From Neocallimastix lanati (nom. inval.) (taxonomy: Eukaryota; Neocallimastigomycota; Neocallimastigomycetes; Neocallimastigales; Neocallimastigaceae): a stretch of 62,500 bases of DNA. Positions 26,089 to 39,478 of this stretch are shown here, one piece after another. The stretch's first letter is position 1; each line of letters begins with the position of its first letter. The stretch is from the NCBI GenBank assembly GCA_016946835.1, contig JACVTC010000014.1:427501-490000 (forward strand). The letters are read 5' to 3'. The position numbers were made by a program, and so were the translations under genes. The notes beneath the pieces are model-generated. The model worked only from the letters and a program-made list of their open reading frames with translations. It did no database searches and was not told where the DNA came from.

Positions 26089-27615
26089 TTTATATATTTA
26101 TTAACATTTATTTTTATCTTTAACAAAATAAATAAATAAATAAATAAATAATTTTAAAAAAAAAAAATTAAAAAAAAATTATAAAAAAATATTTAGGTAC
26201 ATGGAATTAAATATTTAAAATTTTTTATTTTTCTATAAATTAATTATATGAATTTAAGATTCACAAATGAACAAAGAATTTATTTTTACCTATAAAATTT
26301 TCCATGATACATTTATATAATATATTGACTTCTTATCTTCTAATTGTAATTTAATAAATATAAAAACTCTAATTTGAACATTATTATTATCATTTTTATA
26401 TAGTTAAATTTCTTTTATTTTTAAAAATAGTAATTATTCATATTAATTTAAATTTAACTGATATTATTCAAATTTTAAAAAAAATATATATATATTACTA
26501 ATAAATTCAAAATGAAAAATACAATAAACTTTTCAGTTTGTTTCCAATAAACATAAAATATAGTTAAATTGTATATGATAATATATGATAAGTTAAAACT
26601 AAAAATTTTATTAATTTTAATTGTTGTTTTATGATTTAAAACATATGACTATATCAATTTTATATTTTATTATTATTTTTTTTATTATTAATTATTATTA
26701 ATAATATTATTATTATAACTTTATTATTATTATTATTACTTTTGTTATATATAGTATATATACATTGTTTTATATTTTATAAAATATATAAAATAATACA
26801 TAATCATGGAAATTTAAGGATTTGTGCATGTGAAAGTTATTGTGGTATTCAGTATATACTAATATAAACTTACATTCTATTTTTAGTTAAAAAAGCAATA
26901 ATTAATTATAAAAAGAAGGTTATTTTTTACAATAATTATGTAAATACTTTTTTTTTTTTTCCAATTTCATATATCTCAATTTTGACCAAAAATAGAAATA
27001 ATTTTAATTAAATTTCATATTAATAATATAATTAATAATTAATAAGATAAATCAAATATAAATTTATTGATTATTAGACTAATTATATATATATATTTGA
27101 TAGAATAACTGATAAAAAAAATTATATGAAGTAATTAACCAAAAATTTAGTGTATAAATTAAGAATTTCTGAAAAATTATTTATAAAAAAAGGGTTAATT
27201 AAATAGATATAGATTCATTATAAAAATATTTTTTTTTAATTTTAACAATTATTGTCTTAATTGACTGAGTAAATAATATCCATTTATTAATAGTTTATTT
27301 ATATTCATCTTTATGGATTATATATAATTTAATATAATGCTTTTTTCTAATTCCATCCATTTAATATTTCTTAAATTAAAAACGTTCATTATTATTTATA
27401 ATTTAATTTTATTTTATAATCATGTATAAATATTGGAATTCTTCAATAAAACATCATTTTAAAATTTTTATTAAGATTTTTTTTTACTTTAAAATATATA
27501 TATTTATATTTTTATTTATTTAATAAAATTAAAAATATAAAATAAAAGTAAAATTTCTGTATACTCATATTTAATATATTTTCATATTTTTTTAAAAAAA
27601 AAAAGATTCATATAT

Positions 27616-27651
<36 letters not shown>

Positions 27652-27960
27652 ATACTAATAGTATTATATAGTTAAAAATTTCTGGTTATACCAAGAAAAA
27701 AAAAAAAAATTTTTTTTTAAATTTTAAAATATATTTTATATATTTTATATTTATAAATAATTTAAATTCCTATTATTATTACTATTATTATTATTATTAA
27801 TTTAAATTATATGTCTTTTTTTTTATATATATACATTTGTATTTATGTTTTTTTTTTGGTTCAATAGATATTACAAATAAATTATATATATAAAATAATA
27901 TATTAAAGTTTTATATTGAAACTTTATTAAATAATAAATAAATTAAATTAATAAATTAGC

Positions 27961-27995
<35 letters not shown>

Positions 27996-28084
27996 GAAAA
28001 TTTGATTTTAAAAATCTTTAATTAAATAGATTTATAATAGTATCTTAAATGATATTATTAATAATTTTAAAGAGTTACCAAAAA

Positions 28085-28256
28085 TTTCTCAATAATTATA
28101 TACATATAAGCTTTTTTTTTTTTAAATAAATAAAAAAAATTTATAGAGATATCTTCATATATTTTTAAACTTTCTCAATAATTATATACATATAAGCTTT
28201 TTTTTTTTAAATAAATAAAAAAAATTTATAGAGATATCTTCATATATTTTTAAACT
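28085..28256. repeat. 86-bp tandem duplication
   Basis: The unit tctcaataattatatacata...agagatatcttcatatattt...taaacttt occurs twice head to tail (about 28085-28170 and 28171-28256). It differs mainly in the length of a poly-T run, so the duplication is recent. It is non-coding. Confidence 0.9.
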
Positions 28257-29537
28257 TTAAGTTTATAAAAATCAATATCTCCATTCATATTATGAAAATT
28301 TAATTTTAAAATTTTTCTAATAAATATTATTAATAAATTTAACAAATATATATGATAGATAAAAAAAAGTAATGAAATAATATAGGTAAAAATTATATTT
28401 ACAATAAATATTTTAATGCTTATTATATCAACTAACAAATATTAATTTTATAATTTTAATTTTATTTTATAAAATTTTAATATGCATTATAAAATTAAAC
28501 CTTAAATTAATTAAAAAAATAATTATGACTAAATATTTGTTCATTTTTAAATATGTATTTTTAAAAATAAAAATATATATATATTGATTGAATATTTGTT
28601 CATTTTTATATAAATATTTTTAAGAATAAAAAAAAAGTATTTTGAAGTTATTTAAAAAAAAATTATATAGTTTTAAAAATTTAGTACTTCTTTATAATTT
28701 TAATATTTAAATGGTAATTATAATACTTTTTTGTAATTATTAATTCAATATATATTATGAAGACATTCAACAAATATTAATAAATCATAAATATATATAT
28801 TAAAAAATCAAATGTACTAATAGAATATTTATTATTAAATGATATTCCCATATTAAATAATTAAAAATTATAAAACATATATATAAAAATATACAATCTT
28901 TTTAAAATTTTAATAATTTTTTTTTTTTTTTTGACTTTCAATAATACTAATGTAACATTTTATTTTTAATGTTATCTTTAATTACTATTATGTGTAATTA
29001 TTACAATTATTAGGGAACATTATAGTAATAAAAATAATATATTGATAATAATAATAGCTTTATTTTAAATAAATCTTTGTAATAATTTTTATTAACAACA
29101 TGATAAATATTATAAAAATCAATATAAAAACATTCGTCATTTTAATTACATAAGCCATTAATTGTTATCCATGTTATATATATAAATTATAAAATTAAAA
29201 TTAAAAAAAAATTGTTACTTAGATATTCACATATGTATCAAAAATCTTTTATATAATATATATTTTAAATAATATTATACTTTTTTTTTATACTTTTTTT
29301 TTACATGTTAATATATTCGTTGGTATATAAAAATTTAAAACATAAATATAAAACAAAAAAATTTAAAAAATAGAGAAAAAAAAAATAAAATGATAAAAAG
29401 CTCTTTAAAATTTTCAATATATTTAAATATAATCCAGCCATAAAACTATAAAATTATTATTGTAAGTTTTTATGATATAAAAGATTTAAGAATTATTATA
29501 ATGAAAAGAAAAACATTATAATCAATGGAAATATTTT

Positions 29538-29820
29538 GTGAAATTTGATAATTGTATATAATTGTACTTTTTATTAAAATTATTATTTTAATTTTTTTCC
29601 TTTTTTTTTTTTTTTTTTTTTTTAGAATTATAAAACTAAATTTAATATAAAAGGAATAAATATGTAATATTGGTAATTGTGAAATTTGATAATTGTATAT
29701 AATTGTACTTTTTATTAAAATTATTGTTTTAATTTTTTTCCTTTTTTTTTTTTTTTTTTTTTTTTAGAATTATAAAACTAAATTTAATATCAAAGGAATA
29801 AATATGTAATATTGGTAATT
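29538..29820. repeat. 141-bp tandem duplication
   Basis: The block begins gtgaaatttgataattgtat, runs through a poly-T/ttag tract and ends ggaataaatatgtaatattgg. It is present twice in direct tandem (about 29538-29678 and 29679-29820) with only a few substitutions. It is non-coding. Confidence 0.9.
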
Positions 29821-29876
29821 TTAAGATTAATAATTATTAAATATATTTATATATATTAATTATATATACAAAATAT

Positions 29877-29913
<37 letters not shown>

Positions 29914-30033
29914 TTTTTGATTATTATTTTTTGACTTCTTATTTTTTATTTTAAAATTTTATTATTTAATCATTTTACTTAGTTTTAGCTATTTATTATG
30001 TATTAATAATTATTAAAAAAGAATTTTTTTTTC

Positions 30034-33000
30034 TTATATGATTGTAGGAATATCACAAGTATTTATTCTATTATTTGGTGATTTTAACATAGAGAAATCA
30101 TTGTTATTTTGAAAAGGTGTAGAAGATGAAATGTTTGGATTGACTTTTGAAAATTTTCTTTTAATAATTTCTATATCTTTTATGAAGTTTTGTTTTGTTT
30201 GTTTCAACATATCTTGATATACCTTAATTTCTTCAGTTTTTTCTTTAATATTTGCATCAATAATTGCTATATAAATTATTAATAATAATAAAAAAGAAAA
30301 ATATGGAGAAAAAAAAGAAAAAAATTAATATATTATTAAATATTTTAGCCTGTTTGTTTATTAATTTAACACTTATTATATATATTATATATAATAAAGT
30401 ATAAAAAAAAACTTACACTTCAATGCATTATTTTCATCCTTTGCAATAATTAATTTTTCTTTAATTTTTTCAATCTAATGAATTAATTATTGGAATAAAA
30501 AATATTAATTATTAATTATTATTATTTATATATTTATAATATATAATTTTATATTTTATTTAAAAAAATAAATAAATATATATATTTTTTAATTTATCTT
30601 ACATTATCACTATTATTTAGAATAAAGGTTCTATCTTTTTCCGATTTTGTAGTTACTATAGAATTGGATAATTTTTCTTCTAATTCTTTTATATGATTAT
30701 CAGCCATTTTCTTTAATTCATTTAATTTCATATTTTCTATGTAGATAGCTTTAAATTGAGAGTAAATCATATGGCAATTAGGATTATCACAAAGTTTATC
30801 CTTTTGTATTAACAAACTATCCTCATTATCATAAGAAGATGAGGATATTATCGATTTTAATTGATTTGAAAGAGAATTTATTTTATCTTCTTGGAATTTA
30901 ATTTTTGATTTCTTTTATTATTGTTTTCGTTATTATTTTTTGTTTTATTTGTATTTTTTTTAAATAAAATATAATAACATTAATTTAAAAAAAAAATTAT
31001 TTTTAACAAATATTCATATTGATAATTGCTAATTATAATATTACAAAATTAAAAAATAATATATTGATATATATATATAATATTAAAATTAATATATATA
31101 TATGTATATATATTAAGTTTACCTGTTCATTACATAAATCTCTTAAAGATTCTAATGATTTATTATTTTTTATAACATTTCTTTCATTCATTTTTTCATG
31201 AGGAATCTTTATAAATCATTATTTCCATAATAATAATATTAAAAAAAAGCAATAATAATAATAATAAATGAATAAATAATAAATTAAATATTTATATTAA
31301 AAAAATATATAATTTATACGCTAATTAATTTTAATTTATGGAATGATATATATATTTATACCTTTGCTTCTGAAAGTTGTTTTTTTAATGCCTTTATTAA
31401 TTTATCATCAGTTTCTGTTTTTGATATTAAAACCTCTATTTTTGATTTATAATCTTTTATTGATTTTTCAAGATTTCTATATATATACAATAAATATATT
31501 AATATATATAAACATTAGTATATATATAATATATAATAATATATAATATTTAATATGTATATAAATTTAATTTTTTTTATAGTATTATTATTAATGAATA
31601 TGAAAATTACTTATTTCTTGCTTGAATAGCATCACATTTTAATTTTTGATTATGTTTTTCATTTTTTAAATCCTATTTCAATTTTAAAAAAAATATATAT
31701 ATATATATTAATATTTATATTATTTTCTTTTAAAAAAAATTACTTGAAATATTATTGTGAATAACAAAACTTTTTATAATACTTCAATATTTTTTAACGC
31801 TTTTTCTAATGTAATTTTTCTATCTATTTCTTTTTTCTTTATATCAAAGCGATGACGACTATCTAATTTTAATTCTTTAGCATTGACACCCTTAGTATCA
31901 TTGATAGATACATAATTACTTAATTGTCTTGTCAATTGATTAACTTTATCCTAATATATATATATACAAAATTAAAAAGTAAAAAACTACATTTAAAATT
32001 AAAAAAAATAAATATAATATAAAATACAGTATATAAAATACTTTTAACATTGCGATCTGTTGAGATCTTCCTACATATCCTCCATTTGAATCTAAAATCT
32101 ATAATTATAAAGTTTATAAAAAAAATGATAATAATAATAATAATAAAAATAATAAATTATAAAATTTATTATTATTAATTATTAAAAAAAATTTATATAA
32201 AAATAAGTAATTTTATTTAATTATATTTATAAAAAAAACCTTTGATATTGGAATATCTTCTCCAACTTCCTGAATAAGAGCTCTCTGTGCATTTCTTATT
32301 TCAAATGTTAACTTTTGATTATTGATTCTTTCTTGCTCAAGTTTAAGAGTCATCTTTATTCATTATTGTTATTATTATTTGTATAAATTTAATATAAGCA
32401 TAGATATTAACATATATCATAAACAATAATAATAATAATAATAATAATAATAATTGAAATAATTTAATATATTTTATTTATTAGAAAAATTTCATAATAC
32501 AATTAAATTATAAAAATGAAATAAAATGAAATGAAAAAAAAAAATAAAAAAAAAAAAATAAAAAAAAAAATAAAATAAAAAATAAAATAAAATTAAATAA
32601 AATTTTATAACTTACTTGATTCAATCTTTCTTTCAAATTTTTTTTATCATGTTTTAATCCACTTAAATCACTATTTGAATTCTGTTTTTTAAATTCGTTT
32701 TTTATCTTTCTTTCTTCAACTTCCATTTGCTAGTAGAATATAAATAATAATTCCAAAAAAAAAATATAAATACCATATTATTATATATATATACATATGT
32801 GTGTGTATATGAACTTTTTATATATTATTTTTAATTTAAAATATTTGTTCTACCTTTAGTTTATTATTTAATGATGCATTTAAACCTCTTTCTTTTTCTA
32901 ATGCGATAGTTAAATTTCTTGCCTAATTTAGATATAATTTATTAAAAAAATAACATTATTTTTATAAAATCAAATTTAGTAATTATTATACATATATTTT

Positions 33001-34435
33001 TATAAAAAATTATAATAAATATTTAAAAAAAAAAAAAATAAAATAAAATAAAAAAAAAAAAAAAAAAAAAAGCGTTACAAAATTATTGTTTAATATTTCA
33101 TTTAATTATATAATTAGCAACTATATATATTAAAATATAAATTTAAATATACCTTTTTTGCTAACTGTAAAATTTTATCTTTTTCTGAACCATTCCAATC
33201 TGAAGAAATAATATCCGAAATTGACTTTTCAATAGATTTGGATGAAATATTATCTATTTTAGATAAAAATATAACGTTAATATGATTAATTAAATATATA
33301 TATAGAATAAAATTACATAAAAATCGATATACAATAACATATTTAAAATATAGTTATTTATACATAATATGCATTTAATAAGAATAAAATTAATATATAT
33401 AAAATGTTATACATTATAAATATATATGTTAAATAAAAACCAAAAATAATTATAATAATAATTATAATGTACTAATAACAAAAATAAAAATAAAAAAGAT
33501 AATAAAAAAGAAATAAAAATTATTAATAATAAATTTACCTGATAATTTTTGTTTCAATTTTTTTATTTCATCATTTTTTTTATGTAGTTCATCATTTAAT
33601 TTTTTAACAGTTTCTTCCAAGTTTTGAATTTTTTTAAATTGTTCAATATTAAAAATACTTATATTTGTGTTTGAATTTGATTTTGTTTTAGAACTTGAAT
33701 TTGAATTTGAATTTGATGTAGATTTGGAAAGATTTGAATTTGAATTTGATGTAGATTTGGAAAGATTTGAATTTGAATTTGATGTAGATTTGGAAAGATT
33801 TGAATTTGAATTTGATGTAGATTTGGAAAGATTTGAATTTGAAATAGAATTAAAAAGTTTTGTTAAAGGTAATGGAGATATACTATTATTTATATGAGTT
33901 AAAGTAGATTTATCAGTACTATTAGAGGATGACTTATTTAATGTTATATCCTTTGTACTTTGATTATTAGAAAATTTTATATTCATATTGGATATAGAAT
34001 GTTTATTTCCAGACTGATTCATACTAATTACCGGTGAAGATGATATAGGAGAAAGCGTAGCTATATTTTTTAAATTTTTTTTTCTATTATAACGTGATGA
34101 ATCCACTTTTAATATTAAACAAATAATTATTTTTTATTTTTTTATTAATTTATTTATACATAAAATTTAATATGTAATAATATAAATTGAAATCAAAATT
34201 AATATAATTTATAATTTCTTCAATAATAACATTAACAAGTATTTTTTTTTCTCTTATCGTTATTATTATTAAAATAAAAATAAAATAAAATAAAATAAAA
34301 TAAGAAAAATTACCTTTTTTCCTAATAAAATCATTTTAATAATAATAATAGTAATAATAATAATAATAATAATATTATAATTAATCATAAATATTTCATA
34401 AAGTACTATATTATAAATTAATATAGAAGAATTGT

Positions 34436-34483
<48 letters not shown>

Positions 34484-35044
34484 GGTAAATTGTCTATATT
34501 TAAACTATTCTTATCACTAATAGATTGCATTTCTTTAATTGGTGAATCAATTGAAGAATTCTAATTACAATTTCGTTATTGGTATATATTATGTTATATA
34601 ATATTTTATTATACAGTAATAATATATATCATAATAACAATTATATATTTATATATATGAATATAAAGAAAATATAGAAAAAAAATATCATTTGATAACC
34701 AAAGTTAATTTTTATTAATAATATTAAATTATTATTATTATTATTCTTTTACCTTGGTAGTTTTCCCAAATAAGGATTCTTCTATTTCATTATCCATCTA
34801 ATTATTAATATTAACATAAATATTTTAAATTATTAGTATTAAACATCAATGGATTTATTAATTATTCAAAAGTAAGAATACAAACATCTAAACCCATATC
34901 TTGATAATTATTAATATTATACATTTTATTCATATCATTTAATTCATCATCCGTTTCATAACTGCTTTGAGAAGAAAAGGATAATCTTCTCATATGATTA
35001 TTTTCTTTACTAGTGTTATCACTGTCTAGTGACATCATTGTCAA
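30034..35044 (-). CDS. CCDC13: Coiled-coil protein, CCDC13-like (cilium/centriolar satellite)
   Basis: Seventeen exons join in phase, giving 780 residues: 35044-34886, 34797-34753, 34560-34481, 34321-34314, 34105-33539, 33253-33153, 32922-32854, 32729-32616, 32353-32240, 32098-32042, 31950-31783, 31672-31611, 31476-31362, 31206-31123, 30911-30603, 30474-30417 and 30266-30034. The N-terminus is Ser/Asn-rich, with four copies of an 11-residue NLSKSTSNSNS repeat. The rest is long coiled coil. The block ALIQEVGEDIPISKILDSN, continuing GGYVGRSQQIAMLKDKV, resembles the CCDC13 family signature (EVGED...GWRGRAQQI). Human CCDC13 is a centriolar-satellite protein needed for ciliogenesis, which would suit a fungus with flagellated zoospores. 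The 8-nt exon 34321-34314 is required to keep frame. The true 5' end is uncertain: possible additional exons lie near 35066 and 35160-35190. Confidence 0.75.
33690..33845 (-). repeat. 33-bp coding minisatellite in the CCDC13-like gene
   Basis: About four and a half copies of a 33-bp unit (plus strand tttgaatttgatgtagattt then ggaaagatttgaa) encode NLSKSTSNSNS on the minus strand. The copies are almost identical, suggesting recent expansion. The plus-strand Phe/Glu-rich open frame over it is an artefact. Confidence 0.9.
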
Positions 35045-35409
35045 AACTTGTATTTTATTCTATAAAGTTTAATAAGTATTATTAAATATTTTTTTAATGT
35101 AAATTATTAAATACTATTATTTAAAAAGATAAAAAAATTAAGAAGTATTTATATTTACTGATATTAAAGTTTCTCTTTTCAACAATTTCTATAATATAAG
35201 TATATTTTTTAAGAATAATAATAAAATAAAATAAAACAAAATAAACTTTTTTAAAAAAAAAAATTTTTTTAAATAAATTTTCAAAAATAAATAATTTTAA
35301 ATTTTAATTTAAACTTTTAAAGTTTCAAAAAAAAAAAAAATTATTTTTTATATCCACAAAAATTAAAGATTTTGAAATTCATTTTTCATTTTTTTTTTAA
35401 AAAAAAATG

Positions 35410-35590
35410 TTATAAATGATTTTATTATTATCATTATTATTATTATTATTATTACTACTACTACTACAACTACAACCACTATTAATATTATAATTATTAC
35501 TACTACTACTACATCCACTATTATTATTATTATTATTATTATTACTACCACCACTACCACTATTATTATTATAATTATTATTTCTATGAC
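35410..35590. repeat. Degenerate trinucleotide tract between the LINE nest and the CCDC13-like gene
   Basis: ATT/ACT/ACC triplets run for about 170 bp. The minus strand would read Asn/Ser/Gly codons. It might be a low-complexity exon of the neighbouring gene, but no ATG plus donor arrangement supports this, so it is listed as a repeat. Confidence 0.6.
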
Positions 35591-35599
35591 AATGAATAA

Positions 35600-36393
35600 A
35601 CTTAATTTAATAATACTTATTATAAAAATATATAAAAAAATAATACATGAAATTTTTTTACGTTAATATTAAAAAATTACATCGGAGGACGAAATAACTT
35701 TTAACTTTTCCCATTCATCGATTACTGTCAACAGTAGGTCTAATGGTATAGTATAAAAATTACTTTTCACAATAGGCATAACATTAGTAAGGAATTCCGT
35801 AAACCCAACAAAATACAAAATTGGAAAAGAAAACTCTCTCGAAGTTGGTTGAAAGAAGGAGACACAAGTAAAAATTAATATTACAAATTCCTCATTATAA
35901 CCTGGAATTTTCAAAGATTTCTCATTAATAATCAGAGAAAAATTAATGCAAATTTCATCAATAAATTGAATGAATTGTTGTCTAAATTCTTCAAATTTAG
36001 GATATAAAAATATCCAGTGTGTAAAACTAAGTATGTTATTACTTTCACCACAACAACGGTAACATTTGGGCAATTTTTTACATCATTTTTCTTTTTACAT
36101 AAGGCTTCACATCAAATTTAAATCCTCATTTAATTCTTCCAATCTAAATAAATCCAAGAAAATATTGAGAATATTTTAGTGATAGACGTTGGAAAAAAAT
36201 TTTTTAAAATCAAATTTAAACTTCTTGTATTTAATTAATCTAATCTTATGAGTATTTCTAATATAAACATTTTTCCAGTAAAACATTTGTGTTATTTTTA
36301 GATGTTTATTATTGTTTTTGCATACTACATACTTTTTTCGTTCATTAATGATGTGAAAATGTTAGTATATTTTTGACTAAATTAGAAATATTA

Positions 36394-36396
<3 letters not shown>
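35600..36396 (-). pseudogene. Degenerate family-B LINE copy (B3), C-terminal part
   Basis: The minus strand from about 36290 reads decayed fragments (IKYKKFKFDF, LEELNEDLNL). It then has an open stretch 36073-35669 that includes a Cys/His knuckle (CYRCCGES then FTHWIF) and a C-terminus FVGFTEFLTNVMPIVK...VIDEWEKLKVISS, shared with B1 and B2. Its 3' part (near 35645, ttcatgtattat in minus sense) resembles the B2 3' UTR. The 5' end abuts the poly(A) of the next element upstream (plus-strand T run 36397-36436). It lacks an RT domain, so it is not autonomous. Confidence 0.75.
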
Positions 36397-36438
<42 letters not shown>

Positions 36439-37575
36439 CTGCAATTATTTAGAACTTTAACTTTATTTATTTATTCATTTATTAATTACATAAATATTTT
36501 TAAAAAAACACAAAATTAATAAAAAATAAATATTATTTGTCAATTTAAACATAATATTTTTTTTAAATAGTTATGTGAAATAAAAGCAATATTCAAAATA
36601 AAATGTATAAATAAATACAGAAAAAAGTTGATAAACAACAAACCACATCTTCAGATTATAAGATTTCTGTTTAAAGGAAATTTGATTCCGAATTAGGCTT
36701 TGAACTGACAATATGAAAGAAATTATGGTCTTCTTTTTTAGAAGCATTAGCTTTGCTAGCTTGTCTTACTGCATTTTCAACGTTGACGCTTCTGATTAGT
36801 TTGCGTTTATAAGTCGGAATAGTAATTCTTGTTAATCACTAGCCCTAGGCATAGTTTCTGTAAGAGAACTGCAGATCGCATAAAGAATTGCATTTTAAAA
36901 TAATAACCAGAAATGATTTGGTTATTAAACAAAATATATCATTCCTTTTTATAATTTCAATCAATAATTCAATAATATCTATATCTCTTCCACCAATGCT
37001 AAATTTAGGATACTTAAAGTTTAGCTATGGGTAGTCTCTAGTCTTCTCAAATTCATTTTTCTTATATGCCTTAGCCTTGATTGATTTTCCTGCCATATCT
37101 CTACTCCAATAAAAGTTGACAATTACTTTTTTGGATTGAAATTTATCTAATTTGTGTGCTAAAATTTTACTTTCTTTATCCCATGTATGACGTCCACAAT
37201 GCGATATACCTCTAAGTAAATCGGAGATAATTCATTTCGAGCTTTTCCATTTTTTATAATAACTTACCTGAGCAATCACACATTTCGTCGAATGAGGAGG
37301 GATGTTAAGTTCTTTAGAAACACAATAAAGGGAAGTAAAGCTATTTCTATTAGAAAATAGAAAATTATTCAATTTAGTATTATCCTGAATTAACTAGTGT
37401 CTGTGTACTTCTCGTTCTTTCTTCATTCGATTCAAGTAAATGTGCAAAATACGAAACCTGCCCAATTACTATAGCAGAATCTCAACCAGTTTTATGAGGT
37501 AAGGCGAGTGATCAGAGGTCTTAGGATTGAAACAGTCTTAACCTATTCTCAAACTTTAAATATGTAAGTAATAGA
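36397..37575 (-). pseudogene. Degenerate A-like LINE copy (A')
   Basis: Many stops are present, but the minus strand retains DFYW-like FYWSRDMAGKSIKAKAY and a C-terminus SVNVENAVRQASKANAS then KKEDHNF. These correspond to the intact A1 blocks FYWKRDMKINSIKAEF and SVNAEETVRQASRASATNED. The 3' end has AATAAAG, then ttctaaataattgcagct and a 40-base poly(A) (plus-strand T run 36397-36436). This is the most diverged A-type copy in the nest, so probably an old insertion. Confidence 0.7.
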
Positions 37576-38190
37576 TTTTTTTTTTTTTTTTTTAGACTTA
37601 GAGAAAACTTTATTTAAAATAAAAATAAAATTACATGAATTTAATGAAAAAAAAAATAAAATACATGAAATAAAATATTATTTATTATAAAATTATAAAA
37701 GTACGTTAGAAGCAATAACCTCTAACTTTTCCCATTCATCAATGATAACACCACGTCCATTATTGAGAGTAATAATTTCAATATTAGAATTATCTAACAA
37801 ATCTGTATCAGATCTTTCACTGGGAGGTGAAAAATCATGCCTTATCATTGGGACGTCGACGCTCTCGGCAACGGTTGATTCAATAGAAATAACCGAATAC
37901 TATTTCATCATCAATCTAAAAAATTGACAAATTAATGATATTACGTTTGTTAGAAACTCCGCAATCCACACAAAATACGGAACAATCGACGAAGTTGAAC
38001 TTTGTTTAAAAATATTGTCAACTAATGTTCCCCATCATTAACTTTAATTTTTTCATATATTGAACGCCCGCCAAGAAGAGCACTCAATATAAAGTAATAA
38101 ATATTATTATCATAATCCATTTCTGAACCTTAAGAAACATCCAAGGATTTTTGTTCAATTATCATTGCAAACTTCAAAAAGAGATCATCT
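37576..38190 (-). pseudogene. Family-B LINE 3' fragment (B2)
   Basis: The minus strand begins directly after the A3 poly(A) with IDDLFLKFAMIIEQKSLDV (B1: FIDDLYVLFLRKI). It continues through ALLGGRSIYEKIKVN and, after frame breaks, ends in GVIIDEWEKLEVIAS. The 3' UTR ends AATAAAGTTTTCTCTAAGTCT followed by poly(A) (plus-strand T run 37576-37593). It is a 5'-truncated, broken copy. Confidence 0.75.
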
Positions 38191-39468
38191 ATTTTTTTTT
38201 TTAACGGCAGCAAACTTGTTTCATCTTTATTAATTAAATATTTGAAAAAATTCATGTAATAAAAAAAAAAAAAAAAAAAAGATAAAAAAATATACAAAAC
38301 AAAAAAAAAAAACACAAAATAAAATAAAATAAAATAATGGTATAAAATATTCTAGTTTCATTTAATTAAAATTTGTAAGACTTTACAAAGGCATTATTGT
38401 ACTGAAGTATAATAATTAATTTGCGCTAGCCCTGCTGGCCTGTCTTACTGTTTCTTCAGCATTGACGCTCTTGGTAGTAGTAGTACTATTCGATTTGAAC
38501 CTATTGAACAAAAATCATTGCTGGCCAATAGCAATAGGTATAAACGATTGAAGAAGAGTCGTAGTAACCACCAAGAATAGAGTATCAGAATAAGCACCTG
38601 ATTTCATCTGGCATTTATATAGATCCTTCCATTCCCTTGTACTGTTATTAATACTTCTTCCCCCAAGAAGGAAATTAAACACTTTTTCACACACACTAGA
38701 ATCAACATAGACATTATTTTCAATACTATTACTAACATTACTAATAATACTATTACAAATATTACTATAACTATTATTACTATTACTATTATTACTATTA
38801 CTATTATTACTATTATTACTATTACTATTATTACTATTACTATTACTATTACTATTATTACTATTACTATTACTATTATTACTATTACTATTACTATTAT
38901 TACTATTACTATTATTACTGTTGCTATTATCATTATTACTATTAACAATATTATTTGTTAGGTTGCAACGATTAAAAGCATTATATAAAAATAAAATTTT
39001 ATCATTAACTTTACTACGAATATGATTGAAAAATGGACTATCAATAAACCAATGTCTTACCTATTATTTATTACTTTTGCAACAGGAACAAAAAATGGGT
39101 CACATTTGATCTATTATTTTTGCAACTTTAGCAATTCTAGCATCTAATCTATATCCGCTTCGTGCTCTCAATAGCCAATAGAAACCATATGAAAGATCAG
39201 GATATTCATAACAAAGCTTTATAAAATTTGATGTTTCTTCGAATTTGTTTTTGTCATAAAATTCAGCTTTAACAGAATTGACACAATCGGATAGATCATC
39301 TCCTTTTTTAGGAATAGATATAATACTTGCTTCATTCCAAGTGCTAGGAAATTCTCCATTTCAAATTCTAGAGTATATCTTCTGTAAACAATTTAAACCA
39401 GAAGCAGAATTATTTACTAAATTTTCGTCATCCGGAGGAATTAAAGCTTTATAAAATTCAATAGGAAT
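38191..39468 (-). pseudogene. Internally deleted family-A LINE copy (A3)
   Basis: It starts within the RT region (IPIEFYKALIPPDDEN), runs to KKGDDLSDC and then jumps at about 39281-39287 directly to VNSVKAEFYDKNKFEE, omitting the RT catalytic core present in A1. The join lies in a shared CAATT. The CCHC region is damaged by stops, and the Asn/Ser microsatellite at 38760-38945 is much longer than in A1. The C-terminus (SVNAEETVRQASRASAN, stop near 38416) and the 3' tail (ACAAGTTTGCTGCCGTT before a 12-base poly(A)) match A1. Confidence 0.85.
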
Positions 39469-39478
39469 TTTATAAAAC

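Larger units (their letters stand above)
26089..30033. other. AT-rich gene-free region with tandem duplications
   Basis: Nothing coding was recognised over almost 4 kb. The region contains long poly-T/poly-A runs and the two tandem duplications listed separately at 28085 and 29538. Confidence 0.7.

Noticed and set aside
33667-33897. Plus-strand Phe/Glu-rich frame
   Set aside because: Antisense shadow of the 33-bp coding repeat in the CCDC13-like gene.
35363-35560. Minus-strand Val/Ile-rich frame
   Set aside because: Out-of-phase reading of a degenerate trinucleotide tract. No start or splice context makes it a gene.
38604-38948. Minus-strand Ile/Val repeat frame in the LINE region
   Set aside because: A shifted reading of the Asn/Ser microsatellite of copy A3.
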